From Demequina activiva (GTDB lineage: Bacteria; Actinomycetota; Actinomycetes; Actinomycetales; Demequinaceae), in assembly GCF_016862815.1 (NCBI RefSeq), contig NZ_BONR01000002.1, forward strand, positions 124,001 to 188,000: 64,000 nucleotides of DNA. The letters run 5' to 3'. Made by a program: the position numbers and the translations under genes. Below are positions 38,053 to 46,177 of the stretch, one piece after another. Position 1 is the first letter of the stretch, and the number at the start of each line of letters is the position of its first letter. The notes under the pieces are model-generated. The model ran no database searches. It was not told where the DNA came from and saw nothing but the letters and a program-made list of their open reading frames with translations.

Positions 38053-38814
38053 TCACCTGTCCAGCCCAAGAAGCGCGGATGTGTCAATGTCCACAAGAGC
38101 GGGGTCGTCCTGATCGTCGCCCACGAACACGTTGGCATCCGCGTCGAGCAGGCCACCGACGGCCGCGCCGAGGTCCACGTCCAGCAGGTTCTTGTGATGC
38201 GTCACCGCAGGCAGCAGGCCGTCGACGTCGACATCGACGTCCGCGTCGATCAGCGGGCCGTGATCGTGGTCGGAGCCGCCATCGCCGGACCCGGAGCCAT
38301 TCCCTGAGCCGCCGCTGCCGCCGCTGCCGCCGTTGGCGCCGCTTCCGCTGTCACCGGACCCGGACCCGGACCCGGAGTCCGACCCGGAACCGCCCGAGCC
38401 GCTACCGGACCCGCTTCCGGAGCGCGCGCCGCCTGCGAGCACGCCGTCCAGAAGGTCCGCGTCGACACGGGCGTCGAGCACGCTCACGCCGCCCGATCCG
38501 TCGCGGGAATCGTCATCGGAGCCGGTCTGTGGGTCGTCGTCCACTTCCACGGGCGGGAGGCAGACGGGGAGGTCCTCGGCACGCTCGCCCGCGCCCAGGA
38601 TGCTGACGTCGGCGTCGACGGAAGCGCCTCCGCTGCCGTCATGGGAGCCGATGGTCACGAGGCCGTCGACATCGACCAAGCCCTCGTCGTCGGCGGTGGC
38701 CGGGCTGCTGAGCGCCCAGGAGGTGAGGAGAGCGATGAACGCTCCCGCGGCAGCCGAGCTCGTCACGATCGACACGGTGCCGTTGCGGTGAGTGAGTGCG
38801 CGAGTGGTGGACAT
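38053..38814 (-). CDS. Secreted Ser-Gly-rich, Asp-rich protein
   Basis: A 253-residue exported protein. The signal peptide (about 1-42) ends SSPATADDEG with a probable AxA cleavage. The mature part alternates short Val/Asp strands (VDGLVTIGSHDGSGGASVDADV) with a long SG/GSG low-complexity tract (about 130-178), and ends in DADVDVDVDGLL and DVDLGAAVGGLLDAD. No catalytic motif. AAAGGGGACGACC precedes the ATG. The DVDV style recalls the extracytoplasmic part of the protein at 36438, so the two may work together (inference). Confidence 0.7.
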   Translation of the reverse strand: MSTTRALTHRNGTVSIVTSSAAAGAFIALLTSWALSSPATADDEGLVDVDGLVTIGSHDGSGGASVDADVSILGAGERAEDLPVCLPPVEVDDDPQTGSDDDSRDGSGGVSVLDARVDADLLDGVLAGGARSGSGSGSGSGGSGSDSGSGSGSGDSGSGANGGSGGSGGSGNGSGSGDGGSDHDHGPLIDADVDVDVDGLLPAVTHHKNLLDVDLGAAVGGLLDADANVFVGDDQDDPALVDIDTSALLGLDR

Positions 38815-39083
38815 GGTCGTCCCCTTTCCGGACTGCGCCGTTGCAATCCTGTTTTCCTCTGCACTGGTCAGATGCGCCACGAGCAGGAAAGGTTGACAGG
38901 AAACGCGAGAAAACGTTGTCGAGATCGTTTCGAGAAGTGCGGACGATCGGCGCGGCGGCGCGCGCATCGGCCTGCTTCCAGGCCCTTCGACGACCAGCGG
39001 GACCAAGGGCCCGCCCCCGCCGGCTGGGACCGGCGGACACTGCACAGAACAGCGCCACGGCGGCGCCCGCAGAGGAGGTCACC

Positions 39084-39320
39084 ATGACCATCGAGATCCT
39101 GGGGCCCGCGTGCCCCACGAACGACGGCCTCGAGCGGCTGATCCGAGACGTGGCCGCGCAGGACCATCGAGACATTCGCGTCTTCACCATCACCGATCCC
39201 GCACAGGTCGCCGCCTACGGCGCGCGGTCCACGCCGGGACTCGCGGTCAACGGCCTCCTCAAGGTCGTCGGCCGCGTTCCGACCGCCGAGGAGATCCGCG
39301 CGCTGCTGTCTGACGACTGA
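39084..39320 (+). CDS. Thioredoxin-fold small protein with a single Cys
   Basis: A 78-residue protein of the redox-active-disulfide/glutaredoxin-like group: MTIEILGPACPTNDGLERLI, then a strand RVFTITDPAQVAAYGARSTPGLAVNG with the cis-Pro typical of the fold. The usual CxxC is CPTN, so only the first Cys remains and it can act at most as a monothiol. GAGGAGG lies five bases before the ATG. The 269-base gap 38815-39083 holds divergent promoter sequence and one GCGCATCGGCC copy. Confidence 0.75.
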   Translation: MTIEILGPACPTNDGLERLIRDVAAQDHRDIRVFTITDPAQVAAYGARSTPGLAVNGLLKVVGRVPTAEEIRALLSDD

Positions 39321-39361
39321 GCGCCCGGCGGTCGGGCTCGAGCTGTCGCTAGGCTCGCCCC

Positions 39362-39763
39362 ATGACAGGCGAGACCGACCTCGACACCCTCCTCACGTCG
39401 ATGCGCCCCGAGCTCGATCCCGTCACGTACGTGTGGGCGAGCGTCGACGGCCTGGCGTCCGCCGCGGCGCTCATCGACGCCGTCGCCACCGTCCGCGAGG
39501 CGGAGGGCCTCACGCTGGTGCTGCCCATCGATGCCGCCGGCCGCCACGGACTGGAGTTCGAGTTCCCGAGCGCGCGCATCAGCCTCACCGTGCACTCGTC
39601 GCTCGAGGCCGTGGGGCTCACGGCGGCCTTCGCGCGCGCCCTCGCAGACGTGGGCATCAGCGCGAACGTGGTGGCCGGCTTCCATCACGACCATCTGTTC
39701 GTCCCTCAGGACCGCGCGGCGGAGGCCATGACGGCCCTGCGTCGCCTCGCGTCCGAGCGGTAG
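39362..39763 (+). CDS. ACT-domain protein (DUF2241-like)
   Basis: A 133-residue protein with two ACT-like halves: TYVWASVDGLASAAALIDAVATVREAEGLTLV, then ISLTVHSSLEAVGLTAAFARALADVGISANVVAGFHHDHLFV. Such domains bind amino acids or similar effectors; no enzyme is attached. TAGGCT (39350-39355) is six bases before the ATG, suggesting leaderless mRNA. Confidence 0.82.
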   Translation: MTGETDLDTLLTSMRPELDPVTYVWASVDGLASAAALIDAVATVREAEGLTLVLPIDAAGRHGLEFEFPSARISLTVHSSLEAVGLTAAFARALADVGISANVVAGFHHDHLFVPQDRAAEAMTALRRLASER

Positions 39764-39983
39764 CGGGCCCGAGCACGTCGCCGCCGGCGAGGACCGCCCG
39801 CCAGCCCGGTGGAGGGCACGTGCGGTAAGGTGGCGGCGGTTCGGTCGCCAGCGCCGCGTGCGCGCCCGAGCCCGTCCCCACCCAGCCACCTCGCGACGTC
39901 GCGTGCGCTGCCAACCAGGCCCGCGCATCGGCCCGGATCCATGGCGCGCGCAGTGGAGCCGCCCACGACCCTGAGGAGCACGC

Positions 39984-41537
39984 ATGCCCGATCAGCCCCG
40001 ACCGTACGTCGCCGATCCAGCGCCCGAGCCGCAGCCCGTGACGGGTGCTCCGGAGGCCGACGAGTCGTTCTCCGTCAAGGCCGCGCTCCGCAACCCCCGG
40101 CGTCTGCGCACCGAGGTGCTCGCCGGCCTGGTGGTCGCACTCGCACTGATTCCCGAGGCGATCGCCTTCTCGATCATCGCCGGCGTCGATCCGCGCCTGG
40201 GGCTGTTCGCCTCCTTCACGATGGCCGTGACCATCGCGTTCGTGGGCGGCCGTCCCGCGATGATCTCCGCCGCCACCGGCGCCGTCGCGCTCGTGATCGC
40301 TCCCGTGGCCCGTGACTACGGCGTCGACTACTTCATCGCCACCGTCATCCTCGCCGGCGTGCTCCAGATCGTGCTGAGCCTGCTGGGCGTCGCGAAGATG
40401 ATGCGCTTCATCCCGCGCTCGGTGATGGTGGGATTCGTCAACGCGCTCGCGATCCTCATCTTCATGTCGCAGCTGCCGCACCTGACGGGCGTGCCCTGGG
40501 TGGTGTACCCGCTGGTCGCCGTCGGCATCATCGTGATGGTCCTGCTGCCGCGCTGGACCACGGTGGTCCCCGCGCCGCTGGTCGCGATCGCGCTCATCAC
40601 CGCGGCCGTGATCATCGCCGCGATCAGCGTGCCCACGGTGGGCGACGAGGGCGAGCTGCCCGAGTCGTGGCCGCAGCTGCTGTTCCCCGACGTCCCGCTG
40701 ACGTTCGAGACGCTGCAGATCATCGCTCCGTTCGCGCTCGCGATGGCGCTGGTGGGGCTCATCGAGTCGCTGCTGACCGCGAAGCTCGTGGACGACGTGA
40801 CCGACACCCACTCGAACAAGACCCGCGAGTCCTGGGGTCAGGGCGTCGCGAACATCGTGACGGGGTTCTTCGGCGGCATGGGCGGCTGCGCGATGATCGG
40901 CCAGACCATGATCAACGTGAAGGTCTCCGGAGCCCGCACGCGCATCTCGACCTTCCTGGCGGGAGTGTTCCTGCTGCTGCTCGTCGTGGGCCTGGGCGAC
41001 CTCGTCGCGATCATCCCCATGGCGGCGCTCGTGGCCGTCATGATCATGGTCGCGGTCGGCACGTTCGACTGGCACTCGGTGCGGCTCGGAACGCTGCGCA
41101 CCATGCCCAAGTCCGAGCTCGCCGTGATGCTCGCGACCGTCGTCGTGACCGTGTGGACCCACAACCTCGCGATCGGCGTGGGCGTGGGCGTGCTCACCGC
41201 GATGGTGCTGTTCGCCCGCCGGGTCGCGCACCTGACAACGGTGACCCGCCTGGATGCCTCGGACGACGACGACCAGCGCGTCTACGCCGTGGAGGGTGAG
41301 CTGTTCTTCCTGTCCTCGAACGACCTCGTGTACCAGTTCGACTACTCGGGGGATCCTCACCGCATCGTGATCGACATCTCGCAGGCGCACGTGTGGGACG
41401 CCTCGACCGTGGCCACGCTCGACGCGATCATCCACAAGTACGAGTCCAAGGGGAAGACGGTCACGATCGTCGGAGCCAACGAGGACACGCAGATGCGCCT
41501 CGACCGCCTCGCGGGGAAGCTGGGCGCCGGTCACTAG
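39984..41537 (+). CDS. SulP-family anion transporter with STAS domain
   Basis: A 517-residue membrane protein, about 12-14 helices (about 30-415) with family signatures [30 protein letters not shown] and [25 protein letters not shown]-terminal STAS domain follows (about 425-510, [24 protein letters not shown]). Moves sulfate, bicarbonate or related anions; the substrate cannot be assigned. The 220-base region upstream (39764-39983) has a TAAGGT -10 candidate near 39826 and one GCGCATCGGCC motif. Confidence 0.92.
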   Translation: MPDQPRPYVADPAPEPQPVTGAPEADESFSVKAALRNPRRLRTEVLAGLVVALALIPEAIAFSIIAGVDPRLGLFASFTMAVTIAFVGGRPAMISAATGAVALVIAPVARDYGVDYFIATVILAGVLQIVLSLLGVAKMMRFIPRSVMVGFVNALAILIFMSQLPHLTGVPWVVYPLVAVGIIVMVLLPRWTTVVPAPLVAIALITAAVIIAAISVPTVGDEGELPESWPQLLFPDVPLTFETLQIIAPFALAMALVGLIESLLTAKLVDDVTDTHSNKTRESWGQGVANIVTGFFGGMGGCAMIGQTMINVKVSGARTRISTFLAGVFLLLLVVGLGDLVAIIPMAALVAVMIMVAVGTFDWHSVRLGTLRTMPKSELAVMLATVVVTVWTHNLAIGVGVGVLTAMVLFARRVAHLTTVTRLDASDDDDQRVYAVEGELFFLSSNDLVYQFDYSGDPHRIVIDISQAHVWDASTVATLDAIIHKYESKGKTVTIVGANEDTQMRLDRLAGKLGAGH

Positions 41538-41561
41538 GCCGTCGCCGGCGGCGCCCCGCTC

Positions 41562-42032
41562 TCACGCGAGCTCGCGGTAGATGTGGAACGCGCGATCGCC
41601 CGTCTCGGGATCGCGGTGCACGAACCCGTGCCGGACGTAGAACCGCATCGCGTCGACATCAGGCTCGTCCACGCCGATCTCGACGAGGCCGGCGCCACGC
41701 CGCTCGGACTCGGTGATCAGCAGCGCCATGATGGCTGACCCGATGCCAGTGCCGCGCATGTCCTGCACCACGTAGAGGTCCTCGAGGTACGCGACCCGGC
41801 CTTCGTAGTAGGGCGAGTCGCGCATCGCCAGCGTCGCGAAGCCCACTGCCGGGACGCCCGCCAGGATCGCCCAGAAGCCATCCCCGGCGAGCAGTGCCTG
41901 CAGCCGTCGCTCGAGCGTCGCGATGGAGGGCGTGCTCTCGTCGTACTCGGCGTTGAAGTCCCACAGCAGCTGCGCGAGCACGGGCGCATCCTCAGGGGTC
42001 GCCAACCGGGTGGCGACAGCGGCACGGTCCAT
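41562..42032 (-). CDS. GNAT-family N-acetyltransferase
   Basis: A 156-residue acetyl-CoA-dependent transferase: N-terminal helices WDFNAEYDESTPSIATLERRL, strand 4 VAYLEDLYVVQDMRGTGIGSAIM with the pyrophosphate-binding RGTGIG, and C-terminal VDAMRFYVRHGFVHRD. Acceptor unknown. On the minus strand TAGCGT lies seven bases before the ATG (leaderless). Confidence 0.88.
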   Translation of the reverse strand: MDRAAVATRLATPEDAPVLAQLLWDFNAEYDESTPSIATLERRLQALLAGDGFWAILAGVPAVGFATLAMRDSPYYEGRVAYLEDLYVVQDMRGTGIGSAIMALLITESERRGAGLVEIGVDEPDVDAMRFYVRHGFVHRDPETGDRAFHIYRELA

Positions 42033-42150
42033 GCGTCCGACGCTACGCCCGTCGCGCTTCCCCCGTGGTCCTTCCGCTCGCGCGGCGGTGGCCCTATGCT
42101 CGGCTCAGAATCGGCCGTGCGTCGCGGGCCGCACATGCCAGGGGGTGCAG

Positions 42151-42204
42151 ATGAGTGCGTGGCGGAGGCTGCAGGTGACGGCAGCGATCGAGTGTCCGGC
42201 GTGA
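42151..42204 (+). CDS. 17-residue upstream ORF coupled to the next gene
   Basis: MSAWRRLQVTAAIECPA, with GGGGGTG just upstream. Its TGA (42202-42204) overlaps the GTG start of the following gene (GTGA). TATGCT at 42095-42100 would serve as -10. It looks like a translation-coupling leader ORF; a coincidental ORF is possible. Confidence 0.35.
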   Translation: MSAWRRLQVTAAIECPA

Positions 42205-42935
42205 CGATTCGTCGCCGGGGGCGCGTCGCCGTCGCCGCGGCGTGCGTCGTGCTGATCGTCGCGATGGTCGGCATCTGGTTCACGGCTCGCAGCCATCTGC
42301 TGACGCAGGACGCGCCCGAGGACGAGGTGGCCCAGGTGCCCACGCCGGTGCTGAAGCGCGTCGATGGCGAGGCGCCCGTGCAGAGCCTGTGCGCCGAGCC
42401 CGTGAGCTGGGCCTCGACCGTCTCGCACCCCGCGCTGCTGGCCGTGCAGCGGTTCGGCGGCGAGACGAACGCATGCGTCGACGTCTACCGCGTGCTCGAC
42501 GAGGATCCGGCCAAGGACTACTACCAGGCGCTGGTCGGCGCGTCGTGGGTCACCTGGGGGCTGGAGCTCCGATGGCCGTGGAGCGTGCAGGGCGAGCCCG
42601 AGGGAGAGCTGTGGGTGGAGCTCACCTGGGACCAGCGGGTCGCCGGCCGCCACTGGCAGACCGAGTGGGTGCAGCTCGAGGCGTGCCCGCCGGAGGGCGC
42701 TGCCGAGCTCGTGACGGTCCCGTGGGCGGACCACTACGCACCGGCCGCAGGGCTCGAGTGCCTGCAGTCGCCCGTCACCATCGGGCAGCCGCTCGCGGAC
42801 GAGCAGCAGGTGACGTGGAGCGTGGTCGATCCGCAGGAGCTCACTGGCACCGGCATGCTCGTGGAGATCGCGGTGCCCGAGGGGGAGGTCCCGCTCTTCG
42901 ACCTCGAGGTGCGGCAGGTCGACCTCGAGGGCTGA
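42201..42935 (+). CDS. Membrane-anchored extracytoplasmic protein, unknown
   Basis: A 244-residue protein: basic start, one transmembrane helix (about 8-27, VAVAAACVVLIVAMVGIWFT), then an extracytoplasmic domain with several Cys (QSLCAEP, TNACVD, LEACPP, GLECLQ) that may form two disulfides, and many Trp. No recognised family. GTG 42201 is taken because it overlaps a coupled upstream ORF; GTG 42192 is the alternative. Confidence 0.65.
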   Translation: MTIRRRGRVAVAAACVVLIVAMVGIWFTARSHLLTQDAPEDEVAQVPTPVLKRVDGEAPVQSLCAEPVSWASTVSHPALLAVQRFGGETNACVDVYRVLDEDPAKDYYQALVGASWVTWGLELRWPWSVQGEPEGELWVELTWDQRVAGRHWQTEWVQLEACPPEGAAELVTVPWADHYAPAAGLECLQSPVTIGQPLADEQQVTWSVVDPQELTGTGMLVEIAVPEGEVPLFDLEVRQVDLEG

Positions 42936-42966
42936 CCGCGCTGTCCCGCGCTGTCCGGCGCGCCGC

Positions 42967-42995
42967 TTGACCCTGGATCGAACACGTGTTCGAAT
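42967..42995 (+). promoter_or_regulatory. LexA (SOS) box over a leaderless promoter
   Basis: TCGAACACGTGTTCGA (42978-42993) is a perfect 16-bp palindrome matching the actinobacterial/mycobacterial SOS box TCGAAC-N4-GTTCGA. It lies between TTGACC (-35, 42967-42972) and TCGAAT (-10, 42990-42995, 17-base spacer) and overlaps the latter. The ATG at 43002 is seven bases beyond, so mRNA would be leaderless. LexA bound here would block polymerase. Confidence 0.85.
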
Positions 42996-43001
42996 GGCGC
43001 C

Positions 43002-44108
43002 ATGCGGTGGGAAGGGCAGGCGATCGCCACGGAGAGCGCGGAGGCGCTGCCCGGTCTCGCGCGCCTCAACAACCTCGTGCGCTCGGTGCGCACCCCCGAG
43101 TTCGAAGGCGTCACGTTCCATGAGGTGCTCGCCAAGAGCGCGCTGAACAAGGTGGGCCAGTCCAGCGCCGTCCCCTTCACGTGGACCATCAACCCGTATC
43201 GCGGCTGCACCCACGCGTGCGTCTACTGCTTCGCGCGCCCCAGTCACCAGTACCTGGAGCTCGACGCGGGCAAGGACTTCGACAGTCAGCTGATCGTCAA
43301 GGTCAACATCGTCGAGGCGCTGCGCCAGGACCTCGCCAAGAGGTCCTGGACGCGCGAGCACGTGGCGCTCGGCACCAACACGGATCCCTATCAGCGGGCA
43401 GAGGGCCGCTACCGACTCATGCCGGGCATCATCGACGCGCTCGCGGACTCCGGGACGCCGTTCTCGATCCTCACCAAGGGCTCGCTGCTGCGCCGCGACC
43501 TGCCTCGCCTGACCGATGCGCGGGCATCGGTTCCAGTGGATCTCGCCTTGTCGATCGCGATCGCGGACGACGACCTCCAGCAGTCGATCGAGCCCGGAAC
43601 CCCCACGACGCAGGCGCGGCTCGCCACCGTGACGGCAGCGGCGGAGGCGGGCTTCGACGTCGCCGTGTTCATGATGCCCATCCTGCCCTTCCTCACCGAC
43701 TCCGAGGAGCACCTCGACGGCGCCCTGCGTCGCATCAAGGAGGCCGGCGCCACCTCCGTGACGTACACCGCGCTGCACCTGAGGCCAGGCGTCAAGGAGT
43801 GGTACGCCCGCTGGCTCAACACCCACCGGCCGGACCTGACGCCCCGGTATCGAGAGCTCTACGGCGACGGCGCGTACGCCCCCAAGGAGTACCGTCGCGC
43901 GCTGGCCGATCGACTCAGGCCGCTCATCCGCGCGCACGGTCTCGAGCGCGCTCCCGAGGATCCGAACACCGGGTCGATGGGCTCCACGCAGCCGCGTCGC
44001 GTGGATGCACGCGACCGCGACGGGGAGTGGCGCACCACCTCCGCGGCGATGCAGGGCTCGCGCGCGAACCTCGCCGAGCTGAACCAGCCCGAGCCCACGC
44101 TCTTCTGA
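43002..44108 (+). CDS. Rv2578c-type radical SAM protein, SOS-controlled
   Basis: A 368-residue enzyme with the 4Fe-4S motif CTHACVYC (Cys 69, 73, 76) in NPYRGCTHACVYCFARPSHQYLELD. It is related to spore photoproduct lyase-like proteins and to mycobacterial Rv2578c. Later conserved parts are LGTNTDPYQRAEGRYRLMPGII and VFMMPILPFLTDSEEHLD. The substrate is unknown; a perfect LexA box in its promoter points to a DNA-damage role. It starts directly at its predicted transcription start. Confidence 0.92.
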   Translation: MRWEGQAIATESAEALPGLARLNNLVRSVRTPEFEGVTFHEVLAKSALNKVGQSSAVPFTWTINPYRGCTHACVYCFARPSHQYLELDAGKDFDSQLIVKVNIVEALRQDLAKRSWTREHVALGTNTDPYQRAEGRYRLMPGIIDALADSGTPFSILTKGSLLRRDLPRLTDARASVPVDLALSIAIADDDLQQSIEPGTPTTQARLATVTAAAEAGFDVAVFMMPILPFLTDSEEHLDGALRRIKEAGATSVTYTALHLRPGVKEWYARWLNTHRPDLTPRYRELYGDGAYAPKEYRRALADRLRPLIRAHGLERAPEDPNTGSMGSTQPRRVDARDRDGEWRTTSAAMQGSRANLAELNQPEPTLF

Positions 44109-44121
44109 GTCGAGCCAGCCC

Positions 44122-44415
44122 CTACCAGGGTGCGACGTTGAGCTCGGTGCCCGCGATCACGATGGTGCCGCCGTCGTGGATGTCGAGTGCGGAGATCCCC
44201 AGCGCCAGAGCCTGCTCGACCGCGTGGCGCGACCGCTCGTCGATGACCCACACGGCGGCGCCCTCGCCGTCGCTGACCATCATGCCGCGTTGCGTGAGGC
44301 CCGTGACCCACATGCGCATCGGCGCCCTGCCCTCACCCATCGCCGACCTGAAGGTGGGTACAGGGGTGCGGGCTCGCAGGCGAGCGCGCGCGGCGGGGTG
44401 CTGCACGGCGGTCAT
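44122..44415 (-). CDS. Small unknown protein
   Basis: A 97-residue protein with a basic N-terminus and a C-terminal part RGMMVSDGEGAAVWVIDERS to TIVIAGTELNVAPW. No family recognised. The ATG has GAGGAGG six bases upstream. The longer open frame reaching 45282 is antisense to the antiporter and is not used. A 14-bp palindrome overlaps its likely promoter. Confidence 0.6.
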   Translation of the reverse strand: MTAVQHPAARARLRARTPVPTFRSAMGEGRAPMRMWVTGLTQRGMMVSDGEGAAVWVIDERSRHAVEQALALGISALDIHDGGTIVIAGTELNVAPW

Positions 44416-44428
44416 GGCGCCTCCTCTC

Positions 44429-44442
44429 ACGTTCGCGAACGT
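44429..44442. promoter_or_regulatory. 14-bp perfect palindrome, probable operator
   Basis: ACGTTCGCGAACGT lies 13 bases upstream of the minus-strand ATG at 44415, overlapping its -10 candidate TACGTT, and about 100 bases upstream of the antiporter start. The GTTC-GC-GAAC spacing differs from the LexA box, so a TetR- or MarR-type binder is more likely. Confidence 0.5.
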
Positions 44443-44542
44443 ATCACCCTCCGCAGGAGGTTCGCGACGGCCGGAGGTCCCGATGGGTCCGGCCGCCGCC
44501 GCTACGATGTCGTGACCGCCAAGAACGCTCACGAGGAGGCAC

Positions 44543-46177
44543 GTGGTGGAGGTCCTCGTCATCGGCGTGATCGCGCTCATCGCGATCGCCTTCGCGACCG
44601 CGGTGAGCCCGCGCGTGGGCGTCGCCGCGCCGTTGATCCTCGTGGCGCTCGGCGTGGCGGTGAGCCTGATCCCGGGCATGCCGGCCGTCGAGATCGAGCC
44701 AGAGGTCATCCTCGCGGGCGTGCTGCCCCCGCTGCTGTACGCCGCCGGCGCATCGATACCGGCCACCGACTTCCGTCGCGAGTTCAGGTCCATCGGCGCC
44801 CTGTCCGTGCTGCTCACGATCCTCTCCACGGTGTTGGTGGGCGTGCTCGTCCACGCGCTCATCCCGGACCTCGCGTGGCCGTGGGCCTTCGCGATCGGCG
44901 CCATCGTGTCGCCCTCCGACCCGGTGGCCACGGGCATCATCAAGAGGCTGGGCGTGTCTCCGCGCGTGGTGGGCCTGCTCGAGGGCGAGAGCCTGCTGAA
45001 CGACGCCACCGCACTGGTGCTGCTGCGCGGCGCCATCGTGGCCGCCGCATCGGCCGTCACGCTGTGGGACATCGCGTGGCACTTCGTGCTGGCGATGGCG
45101 CTCGCCGTCGCGATCGGCTGGCTCGTGGGACGCGTCAACCTGTCCGTGAGCGCGCGCATCAAGGACCCCACGGCCAACACCGTCTTCACGTTCACGGTGC
45201 CCTTCCTGGCATCCATCCCGGCGGAGCTGCTCAACGCGTCCGGCCTGGTCGCGGCGGTGGTGGCGGGTCTCGTGACCGGCAACGGCGCTGCACGCCGGCT
45301 GTCGCCGCAGGCGCGCCAGTCGGATCACCAGACCTGGCATGCGATCGAGCTGATGCTCGAGGGCGCCGTCTACCTCATCCTGGGCCTGGAGCTGCTGGGC
45401 ACCATCGAGGACGTGGAGCGCGACCATGAGGGCGTCGGGCACGCGCTCGGCATCGCAGTGGTGCTGCTGGTGGGCGTGCTGGTTGTCCGCGCGGCGTTCA
45501 TCGCCCCGCTGCTGTGGGTGCAGGCGCGCCGTGCCCGCCGTGCCCGTGAGCTGCAGCCGCACGTCGAGCACGTCCGTGAGCTGCTCCAGGATCCCGAGCG
45601 GCGCGAGGCGGCAGGGCGCCGGCTGGGCTGGCGTGCCCGCATGCGGCATCGCGGCGCAGGTTCCGATCACGTCGAGCGCCGCCTCGCCCGCGTCCAGGCG
45701 GACCTGTCGTACCTGGTGCGCGGCACGCTCGGGCCCCGCGAGGGCGCCATCATGGTGTGGGCCGGCATGCGCGGCGTGGTGACGGTCGCCGCCGCGCAGA
45801 CGCTGCCCACCGACACGCCCGGCCGCTCGCTGCTGGTCCTGGTGGCGTACCTGGTCGCCATCCTGTCGCTCGTCATCCAGGGCGGAACCGTCGCGTGGGT
45901 GGTGCGATGGGTGAAGCCGTCGATGGGCGCCTCGCCTGCCGAGCGACGCGCCGAGCGCGAGCGGCTCGACGCGCTTATGGACGAGGCGTCCGCTCGCGTC
46001 AGGCGCGAGTTCGCGTCGCAGGAGCATCACGGGCGCGGCGGCGCGCAGCACCTCGCGGTCATCCGCGCGCGCAGGGATGCCCTGCTCGACGCCCGGGACG
46101 TGGGCACCTTCTCGTCGCCGGTCCTGTCGCAGGCGCTGCACGAGCTGGACGTCGAGCAGATCCGGCTGGAGCTGTGA
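44543..46177 (+). CDS. CPA1-type Na+/H+ antiporter
   Basis: A 544-residue protein with about 12 transmembrane helices: PPLLYAAGASIPATDFRREF, the ion-binding GAIVSPSDPVATGIIKRLGVSPRVVGLLEGESLLNDATALV (Asp pair), GLVTGNG and GMRGVVTVAAAQTLP. It ends in a charged cytoplasmic tail. Exchanges Na+ or K+ for protons. Start GTG 44543 (or GTG 44546), both behind GAGGAG at 44533-44538. TACGAT near 44503 is a -10 candidate. Confidence 0.92.
   Translation: MVEVLVIGVIALIAIAFATAVSPRVGVAAPLILVALGVAVSLIPGMPAVEIEPEVILAGVLPPLLYAAGASIPATDFRREFRSIGALSVLLTILSTVLVGVLVHALIPDLAWPWAFAIGAIVSPSDPVATGIIKRLGVSPRVVGLLEGESLLNDATALVLLRGAIVAAASAVTLWDIAWHFVLAMALAVAIGWLVGRVNLSVSARIKDPTANTVFTFTVPFLASIPAELLNASGLVAAVVAGLVTGNGAARRLSPQARQSDHQTWHAIELMLEGAVYLILGLELLGTIEDVERDHEGVGHALGIAVVLLVGVLVVRAAFIAPLLWVQARRARRARELQPHVEHVRELLQDPERREAAGRRLGWRARMRHRGAGSDHVERRLARVQADLSYLVRGTLGPREGAIMVWAGMRGVVTVAAAQTLPTDTPGRSLLVLVAYLVAILSLVIQGGTVAWVVRWVKPSMGASPAERRAERERLDALMDEASARVRREFASQEHHGRGGAQHLAVIRARRDALLDARDVGTFSSPVLSQALHELDVEQIRLEL

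Noticed and set aside
38283-38430. CRISPR-like or satellite repeat
   Set aside because: The repetition comes from Ser-Gly codons within one reading frame and has no spacer structure.
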